NCBI GenBank assembly: GCA_900539465.1
Contig: UQCF01000002.1
Span: 124,001 to 188,000 of the forward strand
Direction: 5' to 3'
DNA: 64,000 nt
DNA from: an uncultured Ruminococcus sp.
Lineage (GTDB): Bacteria; Bacillota; Clostridia; Oscillospirales; Acutalibacteraceae
Below the pieces are notes generated by a model. The model did not search any database and was not told where the DNA came from. It saw only the letters and a program-made list of their open reading frames with translations. A program made the position numbers and the translations under genes. Below are positions 24,284-33,310 of this stretch, piece after piece (position 1 is the stretch's first letter; each line of letters starts with the position of its first letter).

Positions 24284-25387
24284 TCAAATTTTGCCTATGT
24301 TTTTATATATGTTCAGAATTTCATACACCCAGCTGCCGAGCGAAAAATTGTTGACAGCGTAGTCTTTGGTTTCAAGACCCATGTAATATGTATCCTGCTT
24401 GTCTTCTCTGAAAATTTCGAGAATTGCTTTATACATCTCGTCTTTATCGTCAGGTCTGACTTTCACAGACCAAGGAATATTAAGCTCGTTTTGACCCGGC
24501 ACATCCCAATACACTATCGGTACGCCCATATAGGCACTTTCTATCATGGTGTAGGGACTGCCCTCGCTTCTGTTTGCAAGCACAAAAGCGTCTGCAAGCT
24601 TAAAGTATGTTCCCACGTCCTCGCGCGCGGGCAAGAGCTTTATCCATTGAGGGATTTCACCGCAAAGAGCCTTAACATTTTTGGTGGCGGCGTCGGTGTT
24701 TTCGCTGACAGCAACAAAAAGCTGTATTTTGTGCTCCGGGTCTTTTTCCATAAGAGTGTTCACTATAAAGTCAACGCCCTTCAGTTCAAAATCCTGCCCG
24801 AACATCAGTATGGATTTTTCACATCCCTCTGCCATCAGAGCTTCTTTTTTTACATTCGGGTCGGTTCTGTCAAGGCGTGAAAAGTCAACGGCGTTCATTA
24901 TTGTGACGGCGCGCTTGCCGTTAATCGACAAGGTGTTTTTTATTGATTCACTGACTGCAATATACACCGTTGCATTTGCCAAAAACGACGCGGCTTTTTC
25001 GTGCGCGGCATTGTCAGAGTCAAAATTGCTGTGAGCGTGAACGATGTATTCTATGTTTTTGTTACCTCTCATCGCAAGAGCAATCGCAAGGTTTAAACGA
25101 TAGTCTGCAAAATGAGCGTGAATGATGTCAATTCGGTGATTTTTAATTATACTTTTTATTATACCCGTGTTTTTTGCCGTGTGTGCAAGACCGCCGGAGA
25201 AGAAATAAACAGGTTCACCCGAGCTCATCAGCTCTTCGGTCCAACGGTGATTTCTGTCTTCCTCGGGAAAGAGATATACGGCTTTTCCGCCGTTTCTCTC
25301 AAGCTCTTCCGCAAGGGCTTTTATGCAGCGCATAAAGCTGCCCTCAAAGCTGCTTTTGAAGTTGAGCGCAAACAGTACGTTAGGCAA
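24284..25387 (-). CDS. Glycosyltransferase, GT4-like (group 1)
   Basis: A 367-aa GT-B-fold enzyme that transfers a sugar during polysaccharide assembly. TTG at 25387 is taken as the start because AAGGAGG lies nine bases upstream, and the longer frame to 25453 would lie inside the preceding gene. The acceptor half has IDIIHAHFADYRLNLAIA; the nucleotide-sugar half has KSILMFGQDFELKGVDFIV and ANRSEGSPYTMIESAYMGVP, the E-x7-E region of retaining GT4 enzymes. Sugar specificity cannot be told. It overlaps the upstream gene's end by eight bases. Confidence 0.85.
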   Translation of the reverse strand: MPNVLFALNFKSSFEGSFMRCIKALAEELERNGGKAVYLFPEEDRNHRWTEELMSSGEPVYFFSGGLAHTAKNTGIIKSIIKNHRIDIIHAHFADYRLNLAIALAMRGNKNIEYIVHAHSNFDSDNAAHEKAASFLANATVYIAVSESIKNTLSINGKRAVTIMNAVDFSRLDRTDPNVKKEALMAEGCEKSILMFGQDFELKGVDFIVNTLMEKDPEHKIQLFVAVSENTDAATKNVKALCGEIPQWIKLLPAREDVGTYFKLADAFVLANRSEGSPYTMIESAYMGVPIVYWDVPGQNELNIPWSVKVRPDDKDEMYKAILEIFREDKQDTYYMGLETKDYAVNNFSLGSWVYEILNIYKNIGKI

Positions 25388-26675
25388 TGCGGCGTCCTCC
25401 TTTACTGCTTTGAATATAACGGTATTTTTTCTGTGCAGACGAATCGTCAACATATACTGCCGTGAATATTAAGACAACTACAATTTGGGGGAAAAGATAT
25501 GACATCGAAACAATGCCCCACTCAACTATCATGAGCGTACCCAAAAGTGCTATTGCAAGCGTTGCCGTGTAGCTTTGCCTGTTTTTTATAAGTTTTATAA
25601 TTGATCTTATACCCAAATAGGCATAGAACCAATAGTATAATATGAATCCCACAACGCCGAGGTCGGCAAGAATTTCCCAATAATTGTTGTGGGCATAGAG
25701 CCATTTGTTTACGGCACTCTCTGTTAACAAAAGTATAGAGAAGTTACTGAAGCCGTGACCCAAAGCAGGCTTTTCATAAAAAAGCTGCTTTGCAAACTGT
25801 ATAAAGTAAGAGCGGTACAAAAGGCTGCTTTCGGTTTGCGCTTTTGACGGGTCTAAATAGTAATTTATCATTGATTCAAACCGTTTGCCGATAATGTCAT
25901 AAAGAAAATCTATCTTGATACAGGCAAATATAACAGAAACCGTAACAACAAAAGCAAGAATAAAATGAAGAATATGCCTTGGCTTTCCGAAAGAGAACAG
26001 TATTATAAACATTATGCCGACAAGGCTCATTATTGCCGATTTTCTTGAACTTGAGAGAAAGCTGCAAATTATAAATATGAGCGTCGGAATATACCAAAGC
26101 TTTTTATTTCTTATATAGCCTTTATAAAATCCGATTATAGCTGATGCCATCATCAAAAAAGAAAAGCTGTTAGCATTAAGTCCGCTTACGGTAGCACCGA
26201 AATAGTTGTTGACCGAAGAAGCTTGCCAAGGATAAAACAGAAGCTCTGAAAGTGCGAGCGACAAAGTCGCCAGCTGAAATATTGTCAGCAGCCTTTCAAA
26301 ATCCACATGTGTGTCAACATACTGGCACATGCCGAAGCCTAAAATGATTATAAATATCATCTGCTTAATATAAGTGAATGCCGCAGTATAAGGTACATAC
26401 GCCCATGCCGCAGAAAGCTCTGCAAATGCAAAAAACAACAGATACCATACAGTTACGATCGGAACGGAAAAGCGGGAGCTTTTTATTTTGCCTACCGTAA
26501 TAAAAAATGTTGCGACCGTGCCTATTGCAAACGACGCTGTGGTGGCAACTCTTTCTTTGTAAAAAACAAAGTAAAGGGCAAAGCAAAGATAAAGGCAAAT
26601 TTCAAACAGCATACCAAAGGATTTTCCGTCGGTTGTGCGTTCAATTTTCAGTATTGAATTTTTGAAAGACAGCAA
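25380..26675 (-). CDS. O-antigen ligase/Wzy-type polysaccharide polymerase
   Basis: A 431-aa protein with about ten to twelve hydrophobic segments and a long extracytoplasmic loop between about residues 270 and 330 that holds SLLYRSYFIQFAKQLFYEKP and GHGFSNF, a pattern typical of the O-antigen ligase/Wzy polymerase family. YAHNNYWEILADLGVVG, with its conserved H-N, strongly supports the family. It would polymerise or ligate the repeat units made by the adjacent glycosyltransferases. TTG start (26675) with AAAGGAGGG upstream. It lies between two glycosyltransferase genes in one minus-strand operon. Confidence 0.85.
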   Translation of the reverse strand: MLSFKNSILKIERTTDGKSFGMLFEICLYLCFALYFVFYKERVATTASFAIGTVATFFITVGKIKSSRFSVPIVTVWYLLFFAFAELSAAWAYVPYTAAFTYIKQMIFIIILGFGMCQYVDTHVDFERLLTIFQLATLSLALSELLFYPWQASSVNNYFGATVSGLNANSFSFLMMASAIIGFYKGYIRNKKLWYIPTLIFIICSFLSSSRKSAIMSLVGIMFIILFSFGKPRHILHFILAFVVTVSVIFACIKIDFLYDIIGKRFESMINYYLDPSKAQTESSLLYRSYFIQFAKQLFYEKPALGHGFSNFSILLLTESAVNKWLYAHNNYWEILADLGVVGFILYYWFYAYLGIRSIIKLIKNRQSYTATLAIALLGTLMIVEWGIVSMSYLFPQIVVVLIFTAVYVDDSSAQKKYRYIQSSKGGRRIA

Positions 26676-26712
26676 ACGTAACCCTCCTTTGCGGCAGTTG
26701 CTTTTATCTGCT

Positions 26713-27651
26713 TTATTGAGGAGCCCTTATATCTTTTGACTCAAATCTTTTTTTAATAAAAGAAAAAGCTTCTCTGAATGTGAATACGGGTGAAATATTA
26801 AATGCTTTAAGAGCGTATTTTAAAAATTCTTTGTTCATGCCGCCGCGCTTGCAGGTCACTGCAAGTACCGAATAAAGTCTGAAATCGACAAATTTTGATT
26901 CGTTTTTTGTCAGCATGTCCTTTCTCGAACATCTCATTTTATAAAGCAGCATTTCACCGTCTATTTTTCTCTGACCGACCGAAATCCTGCCCTCGTTATG
27001 AAGATAAACAACAATATATGAGCAGGGGAGATAGCCGACTCTGACTTCGCTGTGCTTTTCGGCGTATTCGAGAATATCCCACATCAGAACATAGTCCTGA
27101 CCGACGGGCACATTGCGAAAGCCGCCGATTTTCAAAAGCAAATCTTTTTTTGCCATAAATGTCGGCGTAGAGGTCAAGGCGTATATCAAATGCTGTTTCA
27201 AAAGCGTTTCGGTTGACCAGTCTCTCACAAAGCGGCGCGTGCGGTGCTCGGTGAGCTTTCCGTTAGGGGCATAAATATGAAGGTCGGTGAAAGACATATC
27301 AAGAGAGTGCATCATCATAAATTTTAACTGGCTTTCGATTTTCGGCGGTGTGTACATATCATCGTCGTCAAGAAAGGTGATATATTCGCCCTTTGCAGCT
27401 TCTATGCCGAAATTGCGTGATATTCCGCCGCCGCATTTGTCTTTGTTTTGAATATACTTAACTCTTTCGTCCGATGAGTATTTTTGCATTACGCTTTCTG
27501 TGCCGAGGCGGCTTTCGTTATCGTCCGAGTTGTCGTCAACAACAACTACCTCAATATTAGGGTAGGTTTGGTTCAGGACGGACTCTATCGCTCTTACCAA
27601 AAAATGTGCGCGTTTGCACGTTGGCATAATTACACTTACCTTAGGATACAT
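26713..27651 (-). CDS. Glycosyltransferase family 2
   Basis: A 312-aa GT-A-fold enzyme. The N-terminus KVSVIMPTCKRAHFLVRAIE, then NIEVVVVDDNSDD, GGGISRNFGIEAAKGEYI and the FLDDDDMY metal-binding DxD motif (near residue 90) are canonical. It is the first gene of the minus-strand polysaccharide operon, so it may add an early sugar. ATG at 27651 is preferred to TTG 27684 because the GGGAGG site lies between them, although its spacing of 13 is long. No flippase or initiating transferase is nearby, so the locus is incomplete or depends on genes elsewhere. Confidence 0.88.
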   Translation of the reverse strand: MYPKVSVIMPTCKRAHFLVRAIESVLNQTYPNIEVVVVDDNSDDNESRLGTESVMQKYSSDERVKYIQNKDKCGGGISRNFGIEAAKGEYITFLDDDDMYTPPKIESQLKFMMMHSLDMSFTDLHIYAPNGKLTEHRTRRFVRDWSTETLLKQHLIYALTSTPTFMAKKDLLLKIGGFRNVPVGQDYVLMWDILEYAEKHSEVRVGYLPCSYIVVYLHNEGRISVGQRKIDGEMLLYKMRCSRKDMLTKNESKFVDFRLYSVLAVTCKRGGMNKEFLKYALKAFNISPVFTFREAFSFIKKRFESKDIRAPQ

Positions 27652-27830
27652 AAAGTATTCTGAGCCTCCCTTTTTGACCGACAACGCCGATTTTTGGCTA
27701 ATAACTATTTAATTATACTATTTTTTGTTTCATTTGTCTACTGAAAAAAAGAAAAAACCGCTCAAAATGAAATGGGCGAATATAAATTTCGACTGCTGTG
27801 AAAAATCTGTAAATTTTATTTCTTTTTCTC

Positions 27831-27859
27831 TTTACATAAAAGCCGTTTTAGGGTAAAAT
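27831..27859 (+). promoter_or_regulatory. Sigma-A promoter of the pyrH operon
   Basis: TTTACA (27831-27836), 17-bp spacer, TAAAAT (27854-27859), 33 bases before the pyrH start. Confidence 0.75.
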
Positions 27860-27892
27860 TACATCATATATAGATTACCCGGAGGGAACGAA

Positions 27893-28591
27893 ATGTATAA
27901 ACGTATTTTACTTAAGCTCAGCGGAGAGGTGCTTGCAGGCGAAGCAGGTCACGGCATTGATTTTGACACGGTTACAAACATATGCGAATATGTTAAACGT
28001 GCGGCACAGACCGGCACGCAGATAGGTCTTGTCGTCGGCGGAGGAAACTTTTGGCGCGGACGCAGCAGCGGCACAATGAACCGCACAAGAGCAGACAACA
28101 TGGGTATGCTCGCCACGGTTATGAACTCGCTTGCACTTTGCGAAGCGCTGGAGCAGCTCGGCGTAAAGGCAAGAGTTATGTCATCTGTTGCAATGCAGCC
28201 TATTGCAGAGCCGTTCACGGCACGCGACGCGGTTAAACATCTTGAAGAGGGCGAAGTCGTAATATTCGGATGCGGCACGGGCTGCCCGTTCTTTTCCACA
28301 GACACAACCGCAGCTCTCAGAGCGGCAGAGATAGAGGCGGATGTTATATTCAAAGCAACAAACGTTGACGGTGTTTATGACAAAGACCCCAACAAATTCT
28401 CGGACGCCGTAAAATACGATACCCTCACACATTCCGAGGTTCTTGCAAAAGGGCTCAAGGTTATGGACAGCACAGCGGCGTCACTTTGCAGAGATAACGG
28501 AATATCCATTCTTGTTTTCAATCTTGAGGATCCGGAAAATATTCTTAGGGCGCTCAACGGTGAAAATATAGGTACGCTCGTCAGCGAATAA
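27893..28591 (+). CDS. pyrH: UMP kinase
   Basis: Phosphorylates UMP to UDP with ATP (EC 2.7.4.22), cytosolic and hexameric. The 232-aa protein opens with YKRILLKLSGEVLAG and has the amino-acid-kinase-fold motifs VVGGGNFWRG, RTRADNMGMLATVMN and FGCGTGCPFFSTDTTAALRA, close to the usual length. ATG 27893 follows CCGGAGGG. First gene of a conserved translation/cell-envelope/replication cluster and read from its own promoter; frr follows 19 bp later, an order kept across Firmicutes. Confidence 0.98.
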   Translation: MYKRILLKLSGEVLAGEAGHGIDFDTVTNICEYVKRAAQTGTQIGLVVGGGNFWRGRSSGTMNRTRADNMGMLATVMNSLALCEALEQLGVKARVMSSVAMQPIAEPFTARDAVKHLEEGEVVIFGCGTGCPFFSTDTTAALRAAEIEADVIFKATNVDGVYDKDPNKFSDAVKYDTLTHSEVLAKGLKVMDSTAASLCRDNGISILVFNLEDPENILRALNGENIGTLVSE

Positions 28592-28610
28592 TTATTAAAG
28601 GAGAATTTTT

Positions 28611-29165
28611 ATGAAAGAAGTTTACGCTTATACTAAAGAAAAAATGAGCAAGACCATCGCGGCTCTCGAAAGAGATTATGCGTCTATCCGTGCAGGCAGA
28701 GCGAGCGCGGCTGTGCTCGATAAGATCGCGGTTGATTATTACGGAACACCCACACCCGTAAATCAGCTTGCTTCGGTTTCTGTTGCAGAGGCAAGAATAC
28801 TCACTATTCAGCCTTGGGATAAATCAATACTTAATGCCATAGCAAAGGCAATTCAGGTTTCGGATATAGGCATAAATCCGCAGAACGACGGCAATGTTAT
28901 CCGTCTTACCTTCCCGCCCCTTACAGAGGATCACAGAAAGACCATAGTTAAAGACGTCAGCAAAATGGCAGAGGAGTCAAAGGTTGCGATAAGATCTATC
29001 AGAAGAGACGCTATGGATAAGCTTAAAAAGATGCAGAAAGCTTCGGAGATTACCGAGGACGACCTTAAAAACGGCGAAGAAGAAATTCAGAAAATTACCG
29101 ACGGCTTTGTTAAAGACATTGATAAACTCGCATCCGCAAAAGAAAAAGAAGTTATGGAAATATAA
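28611..29165 (+). CDS. frr: Ribosome recycling factor
   Basis: With EF-G, splits post-termination ribosomes. The 184-aa length is standard. The N-terminal helix (IAALERDYASIRAGRAS), the beta domain YYGTPTPVNQLASVSV and INPQNDGNVIRLTFPPLTEDHRK, and the C-terminal helical bundle (VAIRSIRRDAMDKLKK, TDGFVKDIDKL) are complete. SD AAAGGAG precedes ATG 28611. It lies between pyrH and uppS as in most Firmicutes. Confidence 0.98.
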   Translation: MKEVYAYTKEKMSKTIAALERDYASIRAGRASAAVLDKIAVDYYGTPTPVNQLASVSVAEARILTIQPWDKSILNAIAKAIQVSDIGINPQNDGNVIRLTFPPLTEDHRKTIVKDVSKMAEESKVAIRSIRRDAMDKLKKMQKASEITEDDLKNGEEEIQKITDGFVKDIDKLASAKEKEVMEI

Positions 29166-29227
29166 TGGTGGGGGGAGCAATGCTCCCCTCAGAAAATTTA
29201 CGGCAGTTTTCTGCCCGGAGGATTTTG

Positions 29228-29944
29228 ATGGAACATAAAAACTTACCTAATCATATTGCCGTAATAATGGACGGCAACGGAAGATGGGCTAAAAAAAGAG
29301 GCCTCAAACGCTGGGACGGGCACAAAGAGGGCGCAAATGTATTCAGAAAAATTTGCGACTATGCCTGTGATATAGGCATAAAAAACATAACGTTTTATGC
29401 TTTTTCTACCGAGAACTGGCGCAGACCTCCCGAAGAGGTTGCCGCAATAATGGAGCTTTTCAGAGAGTACCTCGGCGAGGCGGAGGACAGAGAAAACGAG
29501 AACATCAAAAAGGGCATGCGCATGCGCTTTATAGGCAAAAGAGACGATATGCCCGAGGATATAGTCAGTCTTATGGAGACTGCCGAGGAAAACTCCAAAA
29601 ATGCCACGAGAATAAATGTTAATATAGCAATAAATTACGGCAGCAGAATGGAAATTACCGAGGCTGCCCAAAAGCTTGCACAAAAGGCGGCAAACGGCGA
29701 AATAAAGCCGGAGGATATAACCGAAAAAGATGTTTCCGACAATCTATACACCGCAGGTCAGGACGACCCCGATCTTATCATAAGACCGAGCGGAGAATAC
29801 AGACAGTCGAATTTTTTCTTGTGGCAGTCGGCATATTCCGAGTTTTGGTTTTCGGATATTTTGTGGCCCGATTTCACAACAGATGATTTTGACAGGGCAA
29901 TAGAAGATTATAATTCGAGAAACAGACGCTTCGGCGGAGTGTAA
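29228..29944 (+). CDS. uppS: Undecaprenyl diphosphate synthase (cis-prenyltransferase)
   Basis: Builds the C55 lipid carrier for cell-wall and surface polysaccharides from farnesyl-PP and isopentenyl-PP (EC 2.5.1.31). The 238-aa protein carries HIAVIMDGNGRWAKKRG (catalytic Asp), GHKEG, YAFSTENWRRP and the C-terminal DPDLIIRPSGEYRQSNFFLW and DFTTDDFDRAI. ATG 29228 has GGAGG seven bases upstream; an earlier frame start at 29165 lacks support. In many Clostridia cdsA follows uppS; here dxr follows directly after 38 bases. Confidence 0.97.
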   Translation: MEHKNLPNHIAVIMDGNGRWAKKRGLKRWDGHKEGANVFRKICDYACDIGIKNITFYAFSTENWRRPPEEVAAIMELFREYLGEAEDRENENIKKGMRMRFIGKRDDMPEDIVSLMETAEENSKNATRINVNIAINYGSRMEITEAAQKLAQKAANGEIKPEDITEKDVSDNLYTAGQDDPDLIIRPSGEYRQSNFFLWQSAYSEFWFSDILWPDFTTDDFDRAIEDYNSRNRRFGGV

Positions 29945-29982
29945 GAGAGGTGTGTGCGGCGCGTTACGGTGCGCTGCGGAAT

Positions 29983-31122
29983 ATGAAAAATATTGTAATA
30001 CTCGGCTCAACCGGCTCAATAGGCAAGCAGGCTCTTGACGTTGTTAAAATGCAGGGCTACAAGGTAATTGCGCTCACCGCTCAAAAAAACGAGGCGGAGC
30101 TTGAAAAGCAAATAAGAGAGTATAAGCCCATGTATGCCGCCATGGCAGACGAAAAAGCCGCAGAGAGCCTCAAAATCAAGGTTGCGGATACAAACACAAA
30201 AGTGCTGCTCGGCAAAGAGGGAGTGTGCGAATGTGCATCTTTGAGGTGCGACTATGTGCTTAACAGCATAGTCGGCATGGCAGGACTTGAGCCTACGCTC
30301 AAAGCAATAGAGGTGGGCAACGACATTGCGCTTGCAAACAAAGAAACCCTTGTTGAGGGCGGCGCGCTTGTCACCCAAAAAGCCGCAGAAAAAAATGTCA
30401 GAATTTTGCCTGTTGACAGTGAACATTCCGCAATTTTTCAGTCGCTTCAAGGCTGCGCCGATAAAAAAGAGGTCAAACGCCTAATCCTTACCGCCTCGGG
30501 CGGTCCGTTCTTCGGCAAAACGAGAAAAGAGCTTTCTTCCGTTACGGTTGAGCAGGCGTTAAAGCACCCGAACTGGAGCATGGGAGCTAAAATAACCATT
30601 GACTCCGCTTCTATGATGAATAAAGGGCTTGAGCTTATTGAGGCTGTCTGGCTGTTTGGCGTGAAGCCTCAAAATATAGATATAGTTGTTCACCGCCAAA
30701 GCGTTGTTCATTCGCTTGTGGAGTACCGCGACAATTCGGTAATTGCTCAGCTCGGCGTGCCGGATATGAGAATCCCCATTCAATATGCGCTCACTTACCC
30801 GGAGCGTATTCCCTCACCCGTGAAACAGCTTTCGCTCACAGATTACGGCACATTGACCTTTGAAAAGCCGGATTATGAAACCTTCGGCTGCATAAATATT
30901 TGCAAAAAAGCCATTGCCGAGGGCGGACTTTTGCCCGCGGCGGCAAACTCCGCAAACGAGGCGGCAAACCTTGCTTTCAGAAACGGCAAAATCAAATTTC
31001 TTGATATTGAGCGTTTGGTTGCAGACGCTGTGGCACACGCAGAAAATAAAAAAGATTATACTTTGGACGACGTAAACGCCATGGACGAATGGGCGAGAAA
31101 TTACGTATCCTCCGGGATATAA
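29983..31122 (+). CDS. dxr: 1-deoxy-D-xylulose 5-phosphate reductoisomerase
   Basis: Second step of the MEP isoprenoid pathway, making MEP from DXP with NADPH (EC 1.1.1.267). The N-terminal NADPH-binding motif VILGSTGSIGKQALDVV, then NDIALANKETLVEGG, LPVDSEHSAIFQ, TASGGPFFGK, PNWSMGAKITIDSASMMNKG and VVHRQSVVHSLVEY are all present; 379 aa is normal. ATG 29983 matches the family N-terminus, though a clear Shine-Dalgarno site is missing there; GTG 29950 is an alternative that would add an odd 11-residue leader. Supplies precursors for uppS. Confidence 0.97.
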   Translation: MKNIVILGSTGSIGKQALDVVKMQGYKVIALTAQKNEAELEKQIREYKPMYAAMADEKAAESLKIKVADTNTKVLLGKEGVCECASLRCDYVLNSIVGMAGLEPTLKAIEVGNDIALANKETLVEGGALVTQKAAEKNVRILPVDSEHSAIFQSLQGCADKKEVKRLILTASGGPFFGKTRKELSSVTVEQALKHPNWSMGAKITIDSASMMNKGLELIEAVWLFGVKPQNIDIVVHRQSVVHSLVEYRDNSVIAQLGVPDMRIPIQYALTYPERIPSPVKQLSLTDYGTLTFEKPDYETFGCINICKKAIAEGGLLPAAANSANEAANLAFRNGKIKFLDIERLVADAVAHAENKKDYTLDDVNAMDEWARNYVSSGI

Positions 31123-31166
31123 AGCGTTAAAAATACATAAACTTTAAAATAAAGAGGTGACGTTGG

Positions 31167-32246
31167 TTGGAGATACTCAGTTGGATTGCGAGCAAATGGA
31201 CAGTGCTTGTCGCAATACTTTTTTTCGGCATAATTGTTATGGTTCACGAGTTCGGGCACTTTTCGTTTGCCAAGCTTTTCGGCGTTAAGGTCAACGAGTT
31301 TTCGCTCGGTATGGGACCCAAAATACTCAGCAGAAAAAAGGGCGAGACTGCATATTCATGGCGTCTTTTGCCCATAGGCGGATTTGTGAGTATGGAGGGC
31401 GAGGACGAAAAAAGCGATGACGAGCGCGCGTTTAACAACAAGCCCTGCTGGCAGAGGATAATTGTAGTCGCCGCTGGTGCAATAATAAATATTTTACTCG
31501 GTCTTATAATAATTGCTGTTATGCTCAGCGTCAATAACGATGAGCTTTCGGGTACAAATGTCGTTAATTATTTTAACGTCACAGAAAGCTCTCAGTCACA
31601 GCAGGTAACGCGAAAAGAAGAGTACGGCGGTCTTAAATCCGGCGACAAAATTAAAAAAATAGACGGCAAAAACGTTTTTTATTATGAAGATATATACTAT
31701 CTCGCTTCAAGAGATATTGATGGCGACGGCAAACTTTCTGCAACCGTTGTGCGCGACGGCGAAAAAATAACCGTTGACGATATAAGCACCGACATTATCG
31801 GCAATATGATAATAGTCGGCGTAAAAACTACTCCCGGCACAATAATCAAAGACACATTTAAAGAGTCCGTCTGCATATGCAGAATGGTTTACCTCAGCCT
31901 TTTTGATATGGTAACGGGCAAATACTCAATCAAAGATATTTCGGGTCCCATAGGCGTTGTGGATTATGTTTCGCAGACCGCCGAAGCCTCAAGTCAGGCA
32001 AAAGATTATACTGCGCTGTTTAAAATGATGGCGCTCATAACAATAAATATAGGCATATTCAATTTGCTCCCGATACCGGCTCTTGACGGCGGCAGACTTT
32101 TCTTCTTGCTAATAGAGCTTGTTCGCCGCAAGCCGATAAATCAAAGGTACGAATCAATTATTCACGCTGTCGGAATGGCGGTGCTGCTCCTTTTTGTGGC
32201 GGCGATTTCATTTAAAGATATTTGGGTATTGGTAACGGGTGGTTAA
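31167..32246 (+). CDS. rseP: Site-2 intramembrane metalloprotease RseP/RasP
   Basis: A membrane zinc protease that cleaves anti-sigma factors and remnant signal peptides. The 359-aa protein has the HExxH zinc motif in its first TM helix (MVHEFGHFSFAKLFGVKVNE), a PDZ domain from about residue 130 to 225 (GGLKSGDKIKKIDGK), and the C-terminal NLLPIPALDGGRLFF motif with the third metal ligand. Start is TTG 31167, six bases after AGAGGTGA. It follows dxr and overlaps nothing; ispG starts two bases after its stop. Confidence 0.95.
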   Translation: MEILSWIASKWTVLVAILFFGIIVMVHEFGHFSFAKLFGVKVNEFSLGMGPKILSRKKGETAYSWRLLPIGGFVSMEGEDEKSDDERAFNNKPCWQRIIVVAAGAIINILLGLIIIAVMLSVNNDELSGTNVVNYFNVTESSQSQQVTRKEEYGGLKSGDKIKKIDGKNVFYYEDIYYLASRDIDGDGKLSATVVRDGEKITVDDISTDIIGNMIIVGVKTTPGTIIKDTFKESVCICRMVYLSLFDMVTGKYSIKDISGPIGVVDYVSQTAEASSQAKDYTALFKMMALITINIGIFNLLPIPALDGGRLFFLLIELVRRKPINQRYESIIHAVGMAVLLLFVAAISFKDIWVLVTGG

Positions 32247-32247
32247 T

Positions 32248-33297
32248 ATGGAAAGAAAAATTACAAAGCAGGTAAAAGTCGGTGATGTTCTTATAGGCGG
32301 CGGCGCTCCAATAAGCGTTCAATCCATGCTCAATAAACCGGCAGAGGATATTGAAAGCAGCGTTAAACAGGCGCTTGAGCTTCAAAAGGCGGGCTGTAAT
32401 ATAATAAGAGCCGCTGTGCCTAACAAAGAAGCTGTGAAGCTCATAGAAGCTTTTAAAGAGAATTTGAGCGTGCCCGTTGTTGCGGATATACATTTTGACT
32501 ACCGCCTTGCACTTGAATGTGCCGCGGCAGGGGTTGACAAAATTCGCATAAATCCCGGCAATATCGGCTCGGACGACCGCGTAAAAGCGGTTGCCGACGC
32601 TTGCAGGCAAAAAAATATACCGATTAGAATAGGTGTAAACTCCGGCTCTGTTGAAAAAGAAATTCTCGCAAAATACGGCTCGCCCGTACCCGAAGCGCTG
32701 GTAGAGAGCGCACTTTATCATGCTTCGCTTTTAGAAAAGTTCGATTTTGACGATATAGTTATCTCTATAAAATCTTCAAATGTTGAGAATACCGTCAAGG
32801 CATACTCTCTCGCAAGCGAAAAATGCAATTATCCGCTTCATGTCGGCGTAACCGAAGCAGGCACAAGCAGAATGGGCATTGTTAAATCGAGTATAGGCAT
32901 CGGCTCCCTCCTTTTAAAAGGCATAGGCGATACCATAAGAGTTTCGCTCACGGATTCTCCCGTGAAAGAGGTTGCGGCGGGTTATGACATTTTAAAAGCC
33001 GTAGGTCTTAAAAAAGACGCGGTGCAGATAGTTTCCTGCCCCACTTGCGGCAGAACAAAAATTGACCTTATATCTCTTGCAAATGAGGTTGAAAGCGCGC
33101 TTGCGTCTTGCACAAAGCCGATAAAGGTTGCGGTAATGGGCTGTGTTGTCAACGGCCCCGGCGAAGCGAGAGAAGCAGATATAGGCGTTGCCGGCGGTGA
33201 CGGCTGCGCGGTATTGTTCAAAAAAGGCGAAATTCTCAAAAAAGTTCCGGAGAATGAGGTTGTCTCGGCTCTTTTGAGTGAAATTGAGAAAATGTGA
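32248..33297 (+). CDS. ispG: 4-hydroxy-3-methylbut-2-enyl diphosphate synthase (IspG/GcpE)
   Basis: Iron-sulfur enzyme of the MEP pathway that reduces MEcPP to HMBPP. The TIM-barrel start (KVGDVLIGGGAPISVQSM), VADIHFDYRLAL and RINPGNIG are followed by the 4Fe-4S ligands in SCPTCGRTKIDL and GCVVNGPGEAREADIGVAGG. At 349 aa it is the short bacterial type. ATG 32248 lies two bases after the rseP stop; its ribosome-binding site is inside rseP. With dxr it places two MEP steps in one operon. Confidence 0.97.
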   Translation: MERKITKQVKVGDVLIGGGAPISVQSMLNKPAEDIESSVKQALELQKAGCNIIRAAVPNKEAVKLIEAFKENLSVPVVADIHFDYRLALECAAAGVDKIRINPGNIGSDDRVKAVADACRQKNIPIRIGVNSGSVEKEILAKYGSPVPEALVESALYHASLLEKFDFDDIVISIKSSNVENTVKAYSLASEKCNYPLHVGVTEAGTSRMGIVKSSIGIGSLLLKGIGDTIRVSLTDSPVKEVAAGYDILKAVGLKKDAVQIVSCPTCGRTKIDLISLANEVESALASCTKPIKVAVMGCVVNGPGEAREADIGVAGGDGCAVLFKKGEILKKVPENEVVSALLSEIEKM

Positions 33298-33310
33298 AAG
33301 AGGAAAAATC

